A DNA stretch of 38,934 bases. Source: Clostridioides difficile. GTDB taxonomy: Bacteria; Bacillota; Clostridia; Peptostreptococcales; Peptostreptococcaceae. Positions 1 to 7,837 of this stretch are shown here, one piece after another. The position numbers and the translations under genes were made by a program. The notes under the pieces were generated by a model that saw nothing but the letters and a program-made list of their open reading frames with translations, did no database searches and had not been told where the DNA came from. Numbering within the stretch: position 1 is the stretch's first letter; each line of letters starts with the position of its first letter. The stretch lies in NCBI RefSeq assembly GCF_900243075.1, contig NZ_OEZH01000155.1:1-38934 (forward strand), written 5' to 3'.

Positions 1-123
1 TATCAGGCTCAGATACTATTGTTATCAAAATATCTGGCTTTATGGTTTGTTTCTTGTTTATAAATTAACCTACTGTTTAATTTTCAAAGTTCATTTTTTA
101 TGTTTGCCCTTTTCTTAAGGACA
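1..123 (-). other. Leader of an rRNA operon (16S start lies off the left edge)
   Basis: Read leftward, this carries CTTTGAAAATTAAACAG (73-90 region), the conserved BoxA-like antitermination sequence of Firmicute rRNA leaders. It has no coding sequence and lies directly downstream of a consensus promoter. lysS next to an rRNA operon is a known Firmicute arrangement. The 16S gene itself is not in the window, so identity rests on the leader and context. Confidence 0.75.
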
Positions 124-129
124 AGTAAT

Positions 130-158
130 ACTATATCATCTTAAAAATAATTCGTCAA
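130..158 (-). promoter_or_regulatory. SigA promoter of the rRNA operon
   Basis: On the minus strand: -35 TTGACG (153-158), a 17-nt spacer, and -10 TATAGT (130-135), preceded by a very A/T-rich UP-element-like stretch (about 165-215). It fires left into the BoxA leader. Confidence 0.8.
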
Positions 159-279
159 TACTTTTTTTGTTTTTTATTTAAAAAAAGGTTATAACTCTTT
201 GTTTTTTTTAATAAACTTAACTAAAACTAATAGATATAACCCTTAATATTACAAACAATACATGCATATATAACTTTAC

Positions 280-561
280 CTATTTTGCAATTTTATTTTC
301 ATAAGAATATGAATTGGCTCTTACTCTATCTGCCCAAACATTTATACTCTTAACTTTATTAACTTTAGTTGTACTTTCAAAAATATCCATTGCATCCTTA
401 CAAAAATATATCATAACATCAAGAACCAAAAATCCAACACAAAATAAGCATAAAAAATTAATCACTTGAAACATCAGACATTCCCCCAATAATTTTTTAT
501 ATATAGTATTCTCAGAAATTATTCCTTTTACCTTCTCAAAAATTATTCTATATATTTTCAT
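280..561 (-). CDS. Small hypothetical membrane protein (93 aa)
   Basis: I do not recognise this protein. One strongly hydrophobic stretch at about residues 30-55 predicts a single membrane helix. A basic N-terminus precedes it and a charged C-terminal tail of about 35 residues follows. The ribosome-binding site is weak (GAAAG about 9 nt before ATG). It sits alone between the lysS terminator and the rRNA promoter, on the same strand. Position and weak initiation leave open that it is a spurious or decayed ORF. Confidence 0.45.
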   Translation of the reverse strand: MKIYRIIFEKVKGIISENTIYKKLLGECLMFQVINFLCLFCVGFLVLDVMIYFCKDAMDIFESTTKVNKVKSINVWADRVRANSYSYENKIAK

Positions 562-687
562 AATAAATTACTTTCAATCATATTTTCTAAATATAAAGTC
601 TCAATCAACAAAAACTAATATCAATTTCTAACGTTTGTTGGTAATTTATAAATTAAATATATGATAGTCTCTTTGAAACATATAAAA

Positions 688-774
688 AGCATTCTACATT
701 GACATTTTAAATAAAATAAAGCTATTTATTGCTAATTTAATAGTTACACTTTATTTAAAACTTAGTAGAATGCT
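688..774 (-). terminator. Long-loop terminator after lysS
   Basis: Perfect arms AGCATTCTAC (688-697) and GTAGAATGCT (765-774) enclose an inner perfect pair, TTTTAAATAAA (705-715) with TTTATTTAAAA (750-760). On the minus strand the outer stem is followed by TTTTTATA. It lies just past the lysS stop. Confidence 0.7.
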
Positions 775-782
775 AATATTTT

Positions 783-2312
783 TTAGTTCTCTTCTTCTTT
801 ATTTGAATTGTTATCAATAGGTTTCATAGTAGGGAATAATAATACATCTCTTATCGATGGAGAATTAGTTAATAACATAATTACTCTATCTATACCTATT
901 CCTAATCCTCCTGTAGGAGGTAGACCTACCTCTAATGCTTTTAAGAAATCTTCATCCATTTCAAAAGCTTCATCATCACCTAATTCTCTTTTTCTTAATT
1001 GGTCTACGAATCTTCCTTTTTGGTCAATCGGGTCATTAAGTTCAGAGAATGCATTAGCTAACTCCCACTTATTAGCAAATGCCTCAAATCTATCAGTTCT
1101 TCTTGGGTCTTCAACATTTCTCTTAGACAATGGAGATACTTCAACTGGATGATGAGTTATAAATGTTGGTTGGATTAATTTATCTTCTCCAAATTCTTCA
1201 AAGAAAGCATTTATTACTTCTCCTCTTCTCATTCCAGGTTTTATCTCTATACCTTTTTCTCTAGCAACTTCTAATGCTTCTTCATCTGTGTTTATAGTAG
1301 AAAAATCTACGCCAGAATACTCTTTAACACAATCTTCCATACTCATTCTCTTCCAAGGTGGTGTAAAGTTTATTTCTGTTCCTTGATAGTTAATTATCAT
1401 ACTTCCTGTAGCAACTTCCGCCATATGTGCAATAACATTTTCTGTTATTTCCATCATATCAGTATAATCTGCATATGCTTGATATAGTTCTATTGCAGTA
1501 TATTCAGGATTATGTTTTAAGTCCATACCTTCATTTCTAAACATTCTTCCCATTTCATAAACTTTATCAAATCCACCAACAATAAGTCTCTTTAGATATA
1601 ATTCATTTGCTATTCTTAAATACATTGGTATATGTAAAGTATTATGATTAGTTATGAATGGTCTAGCATTTGCTCCACCTGCTATAGTATTTAATATTGG
1701 AGTTTCAACTTCTAAAAATCCTCTATCATCTAAGTATGCTCTTAATGCCTTTAATGCTTTTGTTCTAATTAAAAAAGCATTTTTTACTTCTGGATTTACT
1801 ATTAGGTCAACATATCTTTGTCTATATCTTAATTCTTGGTCTTTTAATCCATGATATTTTTCTGGTAGAACTTGTAAAGATTTACATAGTAATACTACAG
1901 ATTTAGCCTTTACAGATATTTCTCCCTTTTTAGTTTTAAATATTTCTCCTTCAATTCCAACTATATCTCCAATATCATACGTCGAAAATACACTATATTC
2001 TTCCTCTCCTATAGCATCTAATCTTACATAAGATTGAATTCTTCCCTCTTGGTCTTGAATATCTATAAAGCCAGCTTTACCTTGTATTCTCTTGCTCATT
2101 ATACGTCCTGCTATTTTTGTAGTTTTACCTTCAAGAGAATCAAAGTTGTCTTTTATCTCCATAGAATAATGAGTTCTATCATATCTACTTTCTTTAAAAG
2201 GGTCTCTACCTGTTTCTTGTAATTTTTTTAGTTTATCTCTTCTTACTTGAAGTACTTCACTAAGGTCTTCCTGAATTTGCGCTTCTTCATTGCTTTGTTG
2301 ATTATTTTTCAT
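783..2312 (-). CDS. lysS: Lysyl-tRNA synthetase, class II
   Basis: Charges tRNA-Lys with lysine in the cytoplasm. At 509 residues it has normal bacterial length. An N-terminal OB-fold tRNA-binding domain (about 60-170) precedes the class II catalytic core. Motif 2 is visible as [15 protein letters not shown] and motif 3 as [14 protein letters not shown] near the C-terminus. GGAGG lies 7 nt before ATG. It follows greA by 14 bp and is the last gene before a terminator, so it is cotranscribed with greA. No T-box leader is seen upstream. Confidence 0.97.
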   Translation of the reverse strand: MKNNQQSNEEAQIQEDLSEVLQVRRDKLKKLQETGRDPFKESRYDRTHYSMEIKDNFDSLEGKTTKIAGRIMSKRIQGKAGFIDIQDQEGRIQSYVRLDAIGEEEYSVFSTYDIGDIVGIEGEIFKTKKGEISVKAKSVVLLCKSLQVLPEKYHGLKDQELRYRQRYVDLIVNPEVKNAFLIRTKALKALRAYLDDRGFLEVETPILNTIAGGANARPFITNHNTLHIPMYLRIANELYLKRLIVGGFDKVYEMGRMFRNEGMDLKHNPEYTAIELYQAYADYTDMMEITENVIAHMAEVATGSMIINYQGTEINFTPPWKRMSMEDCVKEYSGVDFSTINTDEEALEVAREKGIEIKPGMRRGEVINAFFEEFGEDKLIQPTFITHHPVEVSPLSKRNVEDPRRTDRFEAFANKWELANAFSELNDPIDQKGRFVDQLRKRELGDDEAFEMDEDFLKALEVGLPPTGGLGIGIDRVIMLLTNSPSIRDVLLFPTMKPIDNNSNKEEEN

Positions 2313-2326
2313 TTTTTTCCTCCAGA

Positions 2327-2806
2327 TTATCTTCTTATTTCTAATATTTCAAACTTAGCAACTCCATCAGGAACTTGCACTTCTACAACTTCTTTGGCAG
2401 CTCTACCTAAAAGTGCTTTTCCTACAGGAGATTCGTTTGATATTTTACCATCATATGGGTCTGCTTCTGTCGAACCAACTATAGTATATTCAACCTCTTC
2501 ATCAAACTCTAAATCCTTAACTTTAACTATTGATCCTATTGTAACAACATTAAGGTCTATTTTGCTTTCATCTATGATAACAGCTTTTCTAACCATATTT
2601 TCTAATTTTAGAATTCTTTCTTCAACTTGCGCTTGTTCCTTTTTAGCTTCATCATACTCAGCATTTTCAGATAAATCACCAAAAGATATAGCAACCTTTA
2701 TTCTCTCTGCAACTTCTTTTCTCTTTACAACCTTTAAGTTTTCTAATTCTTCTTCTAATTTATCATATCCCTCTTGTGTCAATAAAAACTCTTTATTTTC
2801 TTCCAT
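2327..2806 (-). CDS. greA: Transcription elongation factor GreA
   Basis: Rescues backtracked RNA polymerase by stimulating cleavage of the nascent transcript. The 159 residues show the family layout. The N-terminal antiparallel coiled coil (about 10-75) contains [17 protein letters not shown] and the acidic tip region [13 protein letters not shown]. The C-terminal FKBP-like domain includes [17 protein letters not shown] lies 10 nt before ATG. It is followed by lysS after 14 bp, and dusB ends about 108 bp upstream on the same strand. Confidence 0.96.
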   Translation of the reverse strand: MEENKEFLLTQEGYDKLEEELENLKVVKRKEVAERIKVAISFGDLSENAEYDEAKKEQAQVEERILKLENMVRKAVIIDESKIDLNVVTIGSIVKVKDLEFDEEVEYTIVGSTEADPYDGKISNESPVGKALLGRAAKEVVEVQVPDGVAKFEILEIRR

Positions 2807-2833
2807 TATAAATACAACTCCTTCACAAATTTC

Positions 2834-2849
2834 TTAGGAATTTTCCTAA
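2834..2849. repeat. Palindrome upstream of greA
   Basis: TTAGGAA-TT-TTCCTAA is a perfect 7-bp dyad about 30 bp upstream of the greA start. No U-tract follows on the minus strand, so a terminator is unlikely. It could be an operator or a small hairpin in the greA leader. Confidence 0.35.
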
Positions 2850-2914
2850 TTATATTTTAAAAATTTTATAATCTTTTTTTAATTTATGCGCTATATTATA
2901 AGTCACTATTATTT

Positions 2915-3883
2915 TTATGTCAAGGAGTCTTCCATATAGTACTCCAATTTCGACACAACTTCTTGATAGTCTTCTATTTTGTTAATTTCATCCCTTAATT
3001 TTGCAGAGTTTCTAAGACCTTTTAAATACCAAGCGATGTGTTTTCTCATTTCCCTTACAGCTACATACTCTCCATGTTCTTCTACTGCAAGCTTTAAATG
3101 TTTAATGGCAGTACTTATTTTTTCGTTAAGAGTTGGCTCTGGCAAAATCTCGCCTGTATTCATATAATGGTTTATTCTTTTAAATATCCATGGGTTACCT
3201 TGAGCACCCCTACCTATCATTATAGCATCACAACCAGTTTTGTCTAACATATTTATTGAATCTTCGACTGTAAATACATCGCCATTTCCTATCACTGGTA
3301 TGTTTAAGTTTTTCTTAATTTCTGCAATTATATCCCAATCTGCTTTACCTGTATAAAATTGTTCTCTTGTTCTTCCATGTATTGCTAAAGCACTTATTCC
3401 ACAAGCTTCTGCTATTTTTGCTATTTCAACAGCATTTACACTATTGTCGTCCCATCCTTTTCTTATCTTTAAAGTTACTGGCTTTTTTGAATTCTTCACT
3501 ACTGCATTCAATACCTTCTCTGCAAGCTTAGGATTTTTCATAAGTGCTGAACCATCTCCATTTTTAACTACCTTTGGAGCTGGACATCCCATATTTATAT
3601 CTAGAATTTCATTTGAATAATCATTCATTATCTCTGCTGCTCTTCCCATAAAATCTGGTTCTGAACCAAATATCTGAACTGCTACAGGATGTTCTTCCTC
3701 TTCTATCTTAAGCATTTTTTTAGTATTTTCATCATCATAGCAAAGTGCCTTACCATTTATCATTTCTGTATATAAAAGTCCACAGCCTTGTTCTTTACAA
3801 ATCAATCTAAATGGTAGGTCTGTTACCCCTGCCATAGGCGATAGAAAAACTTTATTTTTCAATTCTAAATTTCCTATTTTCAT
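2915..3883 (-). CDS. dusB: tRNA-dihydrouridine synthase B
   Basis: FMN enzyme that reduces specific uridines in the tRNA D-loop to dihydrouridine. At 322 residues it has full family length. The TIM barrel opens with LSPMAGVTDLPFR (14-26). The catalytic cysteine is C100 in NMGCPAPKV. FMN/substrate motifs KIRKGWD, IHGRTREQFYTGKADW and IGNGDV follow in order. A GGAG site precedes ATG. It is separated from coaX by a terminator, so it probably has its own promoter. The following genes are greA and lysS. Confidence 0.94.
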   Translation of the reverse strand: MKIGNLELKNKVFLSPMAGVTDLPFRLICKEQGCGLLYTEMINGKALCYDDENTKKMLKIEEEEHPVAVQIFGSEPDFMGRAAEIMNDYSNEILDINMGCPAPKVVKNGDGSALMKNPKLAEKVLNAVVKNSKKPVTLKIRKGWDDNSVNAVEIAKIAEACGISALAIHGRTREQFYTGKADWDIIAEIKKNLNIPVIGNGDVFTVEDSINMLDKTGCDAIMIGRGAQGNPWIFKRINHYMNTGEILPEPTLNEKISTAIKHLKLAVEEHGEYVAVREMRKHIAWYLKGLRNSAKLRDEINKIEDYQEVVSKLEYYMEDSLT

Positions 3884-3940
3884 TGTTTTTCTCCTATTTT
3901 TCCTTTATTTTCTGATTTAAATTTAAATTCATATTTCCTC

Positions 3941-3949
3941 ATTATAATA
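3941..3949 (-). promoter_or_regulatory. Possible dusB promoter (-10 only)
   Basis: TATAAT on the minus strand (3941-3946) lies between the coaX terminator and dusB, about 60 bp before the start codon. The nearby TGGTATATT is an alternative extended -10. No convincing -35 is present, so this is tentative. Confidence 0.35.
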
Positions 3950-3980
3950 TACCACACAAATCTAGAAATCTATCATAAAA

Positions 3981-4009
3981 AGGGAATTGGATATATAACC
4001 CAATTCCCT
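3981..4009 (-). terminator. Terminator after coaX
   Basis: AGGGAATTGG (3981-3990) pairs with CCAATTCCCT (4000-4009) across a 9-nt loop. On the minus strand TTTTTATG follows. It lies 10 bp after the coaX stop. Confidence 0.85.
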
Positions 4010-4018
4010 GTATATTAA

Positions 4019-4789
4019 TTATTCTTGGTTTTTTTCATATATTATTCTCAATCCTTCTAGTGTTAAAAAACCATCTACATAATCTATACTTTTTGTCTCT
4101 GAAGCAATCAGTTTAGCTAATCCACCTGTAGCTATAACCTTAACATCATCACAATTCAATTCTTTCTTCATCATACTTATTATTTTATCAACTAAACCAA
4201 CATATCCATAAATTATTCCAGATTGCATGGCTGATACAGTGCTCTTACAAATAGTCATACCTGGCTTAGCTAATTCTACTCTAGGTAATTTAGACGCACT
4301 CTGAAATAAAGCCTCACTAGATATTTTTATTCCTGGTGCTATTGTTCCACCTAAATATTCACCTTTTTCAGAGATAGCACAAAATGTAGTTGCTGTTCCA
4401 AAATCAACAAGTATACTTGGTGCTCCATATTTTTCTATCCCTGCTACAGCATTAACTATCCTGTCTGCTCCAACTTGTTTTGGATTATCATATTTTATAT
4501 TTAGACCTGTTTTTATGCCTGGACCTACTATTAATGGTTGTTTTTTACAGTACTTTATACAAAAGTTTTCAAGAGAATGCATAACATTTGGAACTACAGA
4601 TGATATTATCACATCATCAATATCATTTATATTCACATTATCATAATCAAATAGGTTACTTATTAGAATTCCATATTCATCAGATGTTTTTTCTCTATCT
4701 GTTTTAATTCTCCAATAATTAACTAATTTGTCACCTTTATATATACCTAAAACCATATTAGTATTTCCAACATCAAATACTAGAAGCAT
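4019..4789 (-). CDS. coaX: Type III pantothenate kinase
   Basis: Phosphorylates pantothenate, the first step of coenzyme A synthesis. It belongs to the ASKHA-fold kinases that are not inhibited by CoA. At 256 residues it has normal length. Visible motifs are the N-terminal DVGNTN (6-11), GADR (107-110) at the pantothenate/dimer site, and VDFGTATTF (128-136) around the second conserved Asp. It starts 18 bp after the panT stop, so transporter and kinase form one salvage operon: import followed by metabolic trapping. A terminator follows directly. Confidence 0.96.
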   Translation of the reverse strand: MLLVFDVGNTNMVLGIYKGDKLVNYWRIKTDREKTSDEYGILISNLFDYDNVNINDIDDVIISSVVPNVMHSLENFCIKYCKKQPLIVGPGIKTGLNIKYDNPKQVGADRIVNAVAGIEKYGAPSILVDFGTATTFCAISEKGEYLGGTIAPGIKISSEALFQSASKLPRVELAKPGMTICKSTVSAMQSGIIYGYVGLVDKIISMMKKELNCDDVKVIATGGLAKLIASETKSIDYVDGFLTLEGLRIIYEKNQE

Positions 4790-4807
4790 ATGTCATTAAC
4801 CTTCTTT

Positions 4808-5398
4808 CTATTTTTTGCTTTTCTTAAGTACAGTGGCAACGGCAGCTACTACTAAAGCCCCTACTATTGCTTCTGGTACTCCATTTGCTGCAGCAAGAGC
4901 CATTATTACTTTTCCTGCTGAACCACTTTTACCCATTGCCTGAAGATACTTGTCAGCATATAGGACATATATCATTCCTAAAACTCCAGCTGTATTTAAC
5001 ATGGAACCTATTGCTCCTGTAATTAAGCCTGATATGTATACCTTATTTGTAGCTTTAATTATTAGCTGATATACATAGTAAGCCAATATACCTATCATAA
5101 CTCTTGGTAATATTGAAACTAATGGATTTATAAAAACAAAAGATGTTACTGTTGGGTTTATTATAGCATTTAAGAGACTTGATACCCCAAATATAAATCC
5201 TATTACTCCCCCAACTATTGGTCCCTCCATAATAGCTCCAATAATAACTGGTATATGCATTATAGTTGCTTTTGTAGGTCCAACTGGAATAAATCCCAAT
5301 GGAGTCATAGATAGCATAATAGAAATAGCTGATAGTACTCCTATTATAGTCATCTTTCTTACATTTACTTTTCTTACTGATGCACTTGTGTTCATCAT
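4808..5398 (-). CDS. panT: Pantothenate ECF transporter S component
   Basis: Membrane substrate-binding (S) subunit of an energy-coupling factor transporter. About six hydrophobic segments are visible, with the PanT-like VGPTKATIMHIPVIIGAI near the N-terminus. The specificity assignment also rests on adjacent coaX. I chose the ATG at 5396-5398, 10 nt after GGAGG. An upstream in-frame ATG at 5425 has no ribosome-binding site, and its nine extra codons fall inside the leader hairpin. The shared A/T modules of the transporter are not in this window. Confidence 0.88.
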   Translation of the reverse strand: MMNTSASVRKVNVRKMTIIGVLSAISIMLSMTPLGFIPVGPTKATIMHIPVIIGAIMEGPIVGGVIGFIFGVSSLLNAIINPTVTSFVFINPLVSILPRVMIGILAYYVYQLIIKATNKVYISGLITGAIGSMLNTAGVLGMIYVLYADKYLQAMGKSGSAGKVIMALAAANGVPEAIVGALVVAAVATVLKKSKK

Positions 5399-5416
5399 AA
5401 AAAATACACCTCCGTT

Positions 5417-5509
5417 CCAGCTCATTACGATGCCGGACTACTTAATTTTTTAGTTTTTTCGTCTTTTTTTCTTATAATTATGAGTCAAGCTACCATTGTA
5501 GGATGCCCG
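5417..5509 (-). promoter_or_regulatory. panT leader with two similar hairpins (Pan-motif candidate)
   Basis: In the panT transcript, hairpin 1 (5486-5509) and hairpin 2 (5417-5436) each have an outer stem of about four pairs, an unpaired purine-rich bulge on the 3' side, an inner CAU/AUG pairing and a small loop. Both share GGCAUC-UA-AUG. Hairpin 2 ends 3 nt before the GGAGG ribosome-binding site (5409-5413), so folding could affect translation. The context suggests the Pan RNA motif known from pantothenate genes. I could not compare it with the published consensus. Confidence 0.55.
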
Positions 5510-5523
5510 CTCTAACAAGAATA

Positions 5524-5552
5524 ATTTTATCAAGATGAGTTGCCATTGTCAA
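5524..5552 (-). promoter_or_regulatory. SigA promoter of panT-coaX
   Basis: Minus strand: -35 TTGACA (5547-5552), 17-nt spacer, -10 TAAAAT (5524-5529). Transcription would begin near 5517, giving a leader of about 120 nt before panT. Confidence 0.85.
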
Positions 5553-5582
5553 CAATTTGACAAGAAAAATATGCTAATTTCA

Positions 5583-6551
5583 TCATATTTCTCGTTTTTT
5601 TACTATATCTTTATATGCTATTATATTTTCTACACTATCCGCTTTTTTTACTGCATTTATTATACTTTTTTCCACAACCTCTACAGCCAATGAACCTACT
5701 AATGTTATATCTGTTTCTATTTCTCCTGTCGATATTGTGAATATTGTATCTCCATCATGAGGTGTATGGATAGGAAAGATAGCTTTAGCATATCCATCAT
5801 GTCCCATTTGAGATATCTTTTTACATCCAGCTTTGGTTAACTTAGCATTTGTTGCAATTATCCCAATTGTAGTATTATCTATACTAAACCCACCCTTACT
5901 TTCGCCTTGTTTCATTAATTTATATGTATCAATAGTTTCTGTCTTTTTATCATTTAAAGCACCAGCTATAACCTTACCACTTTCATAAACATCTCCAAGA
6001 GCATTTACAGCAACCAATGCAGATACAATTAATCCATTATCTAATTTTATAGAATAGCTACCTATTCCACCTTTCATAGCATACTCCTGCCCTCTTATCT
6101 TTCCAACAGTGGCTCCACATCCTGCTCCATAATTTCCTTGATTTAAAACATCAGCATTTGCAACTTCACAAGCTCTATAACCCATCTGCATATCTGGTCT
6201 ACATTTAAAATTTCCTACTCCTAAATCAAATAGAACCGCCCCCACAACTATAGGTACTTTTCCAACACCCACATCAAAGCCAATTCCTTTTTCCTCTAAG
6301 TATTTACTTACACCACAAGTAGATTCAAGACCATATGCAGAACCTCCAGCTAAAACCACTGCATGGACTTTTTGAACCATATTTACAGGGTCTAATAAAT
6401 CGGTTTCTCTAGTCCCTGGAGCAGAACCTCTTACATCAACACCACAAGTAGCTCCTTCTTCACATATTACTACTGTGCATCCAGTAAGACCATCTCTATC
6501 CTCAACCTGTCCAACCTTTAGACCTTCTATATCCAAAATATTATTATACAT
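5583..6551 (-). CDS. P1 family (S58) aminopeptidase, DmpA-like
   Basis: Self-cleaving N-terminal-nucleophile peptidase family that includes L-aminopeptidase D-amidase/esterase DmpA. Family motifs are CGVDVRGSAPGTRETDLL and AVVLAGGSAYGLE in the N-terminal half. The expected autocleavage site is DNTTIGIIATNAKLTKAG, with a Thr at about residue 227-229 as nucleophile. A start at 6551 is 9 nt from the AGGAG inside the birA end; an ATG at 6557 is only 3 nt away. It overlaps birA by 8 bp, so they are cotranscribed. The physiological substrate is unknown. Confidence 0.88.
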   Translation of the reverse strand: MYNNILDIEGLKVGQVEDRDGLTGCTVVICEEGATCGVDVRGSAPGTRETDLLDPVNMVQKVHAVVLAGGSAYGLESTCGVSKYLEEKGIGFDVGVGKVPIVVGAVLFDLGVGNFKCRPDMQMGYRACEVANADVLNQGNYGAGCGATVGKIRGQEYAMKGGIGSYSIKLDNGLIVSALVAVNALGDVYESGKVIAGALNDKKTETIDTYKLMKQGESKGGFSIDNTTIGIIATNAKLTKAGCKKISQMGHDGYAKAIFPIHTPHDGDTIFTISTGEIETDITLVGSLAVEVVEKSIINAVKKADSVENIIAYKDIVKKREI

Positions 6552-7521
6552 ATCCATTTTCTCCTCTTATAGAAACTTCACCTGAAATAATTTCTTTTAC
6601 ACTCCCATCACTGCTTTGAACTAACAGATTCCCTTCTTCATTTATGTCTAAGCATTTCACTAGTTCCTTATCATTGCCTTTTAATACATATATATTTTTA
6701 TCTATAATTGCAGAATAATCTCTACATATTTTTAAGGTTTCCTCTTTGGAATTATTTGCAATATAATCTAAATATAATTTTTCAAATTCAGTCAATACAT
6801 TTCTAACAATATCTACTCTGGATAACTTGTATCCTTCTTTATACAATGATGTAGCTTTATCAACTATTTCTGGTTCAAAATCCATTATCTTAACATTTAT
6901 TCCAATTCCAAGAACAACATAATTTGTTCTTTCAATTTCAGCAGATAACTCTGTCAATATGCCACATATTTTTTTCCCATTTAAAATAACATCATTTGGC
7001 CACTTTATTAATGTATTTGTTCCTAGATTATTTAAGGCTTTTGTTACACTTGCTCCTGCTATTAAAGTTATAAATGGAGCTTTAAATGGTTCCATATCCG
7101 GTTTTAATATAATACTCATCCATATTCCTTCATGAGGTTTTGAATCCCATCGTCTTCCCAATCGTCCTTTTCCCATATCTTGATGTTCACTTAAAATTAC
7201 AGTTCCATCTACACTATTTGTAGCTATTCTTTTAGCATGTTCATTCGTTGAATCTACAGTTTCAAGATGTTCAATATTCTTTCCAATAAACTTTGTATTT
7301 AATTTATAGTAAATATTCTGCGGACTCAACAAATCAGTTGGATTTTCTGCTAATCTATATCCTTTTTTATTTACAGATTCTATATTATATCCCTCTTCTT
7401 TTAAGGCTTTCATATGTTTCCATATAGCTGCACGTGACACCCCTAGTTGTTTTGATAATTCCTCTCCTGAAATAAATTCAGATTTATTATTTAATATAAT
7501 CTCTATTATCTTATCTCGCAT
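6544..7521 (-). CDS. birA: Biotin--protein ligase / biotin operon repressor
   Basis: Activates biotin with ATP and attaches it to carboxylase carrier domains. It has an N-terminal winged helix (1-60, SGEELSKQLGVSRAAIWKHMKALKEEGY), so it is the bifunctional class that can also repress transcription. The catalytic domain shows GKGRLGRRW (117-125) and the biotin lysine motif KWPNDV (173-178). Length is 325 residues. GAGGTG precedes ATG. No biotin genes are adjacent; its partner is the overlapping S58 peptidase gene. Confidence 0.95.
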   Translation of the reverse strand: MRDKIIEIILNNKSEFISGEELSKQLGVSRAAIWKHMKALKEEGYNIESVNKKGYRLAENPTDLLSPQNIYYKLNTKFIGKNIEHLETVDSTNEHAKRIATNSVDGTVILSEHQDMGKGRLGRRWDSKPHEGIWMSIILKPDMEPFKAPFITLIAGASVTKALNNLGTNTLIKWPNDVILNGKKICGILTELSAEIERTNYVVLGIGINVKIMDFEPEIVDKATSLYKEGYKLSRVDIVRNVLTEFEKLYLDYIANNSKEETLKICRDYSAIIDKNIYVLKGNDKELVKCLDINEEGNLLVQSSDGSVKEIISGEVSIRGENGYV

Positions 7522-7539
7522 ATTTCACCTCTAATATGA

Positions 7540-7551
7540 CATGATTTCATG
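7540..7551. repeat. CATGA-TT-TCATG palindrome before birA
   Basis: A perfect 5-bp dyad about 20 bp before the birA start, with a third CATGA-like copy adjoining it. It does not resemble known BirA operators (long GTTAAC-type dyads). Operator function is unproven. Confidence 0.25.
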
Positions 7552-7708
7552 ACTTATTTTCTTCTAATAAATAATTATACATTATTAATACAACTTTAAT
7601 ACTATTAATTTTAAATTTCCTTTTTAATTATTCCCATAGTTAGATTTATATTTTATGTTGATAATTTATATGTTTTATATTTTACTTAAATATTTTTAAA
7701 ATAATAAA

Positions 7709-7784
7709 AAAACTGAAAGTATCAATCAAATTAACATATGCAAATATACTTTGCTTATCAATTTAATATTATACTTTCAGTTTT
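7709..7784 (-). terminator. Terminator after tilS-ftsH
   Basis: Perfect 14-bp arms AAAACTGAAAGTAT (7709-7722) and ATACTTTCAGTTTT (7771-7784), with an inner GCAAA/TTTGC hairpin (7740-7754). On the minus strand TTTTTTTATTATTTT follows. The rest of 7522-7837 holds only A/T-rich birA upstream sequence; no gene is seen. Confidence 0.85.
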
Positions 7785-7837
7785 AGTATTATTTAACCCA
7801 TAATAGATAATAATCTTAAATTACTAATATTTTAAAA

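Noticed and set aside
808-1152. Plus-strand frame of 114 codons inside lysS
   Set aside because: Antisense shadow of a well-conserved gene, with no ribosome-binding site.
2313-2326. T-box leader for lysS
   Set aside because: Only 14 bp separate greA and lysS, and no T-box sequence occurs before greA.
2247-2837. Plus-strand frame of 196 codons over greA
   Set aside because: Lies antisense to greA and the lysS start; low-complexity Ser/Leu composition typical of a shadow frame.
5399-5425. Nine extra N-terminal codons of panT
   Set aside because: Start has no ribosome-binding site and the codons overlap the leader hairpin and GGAGG.
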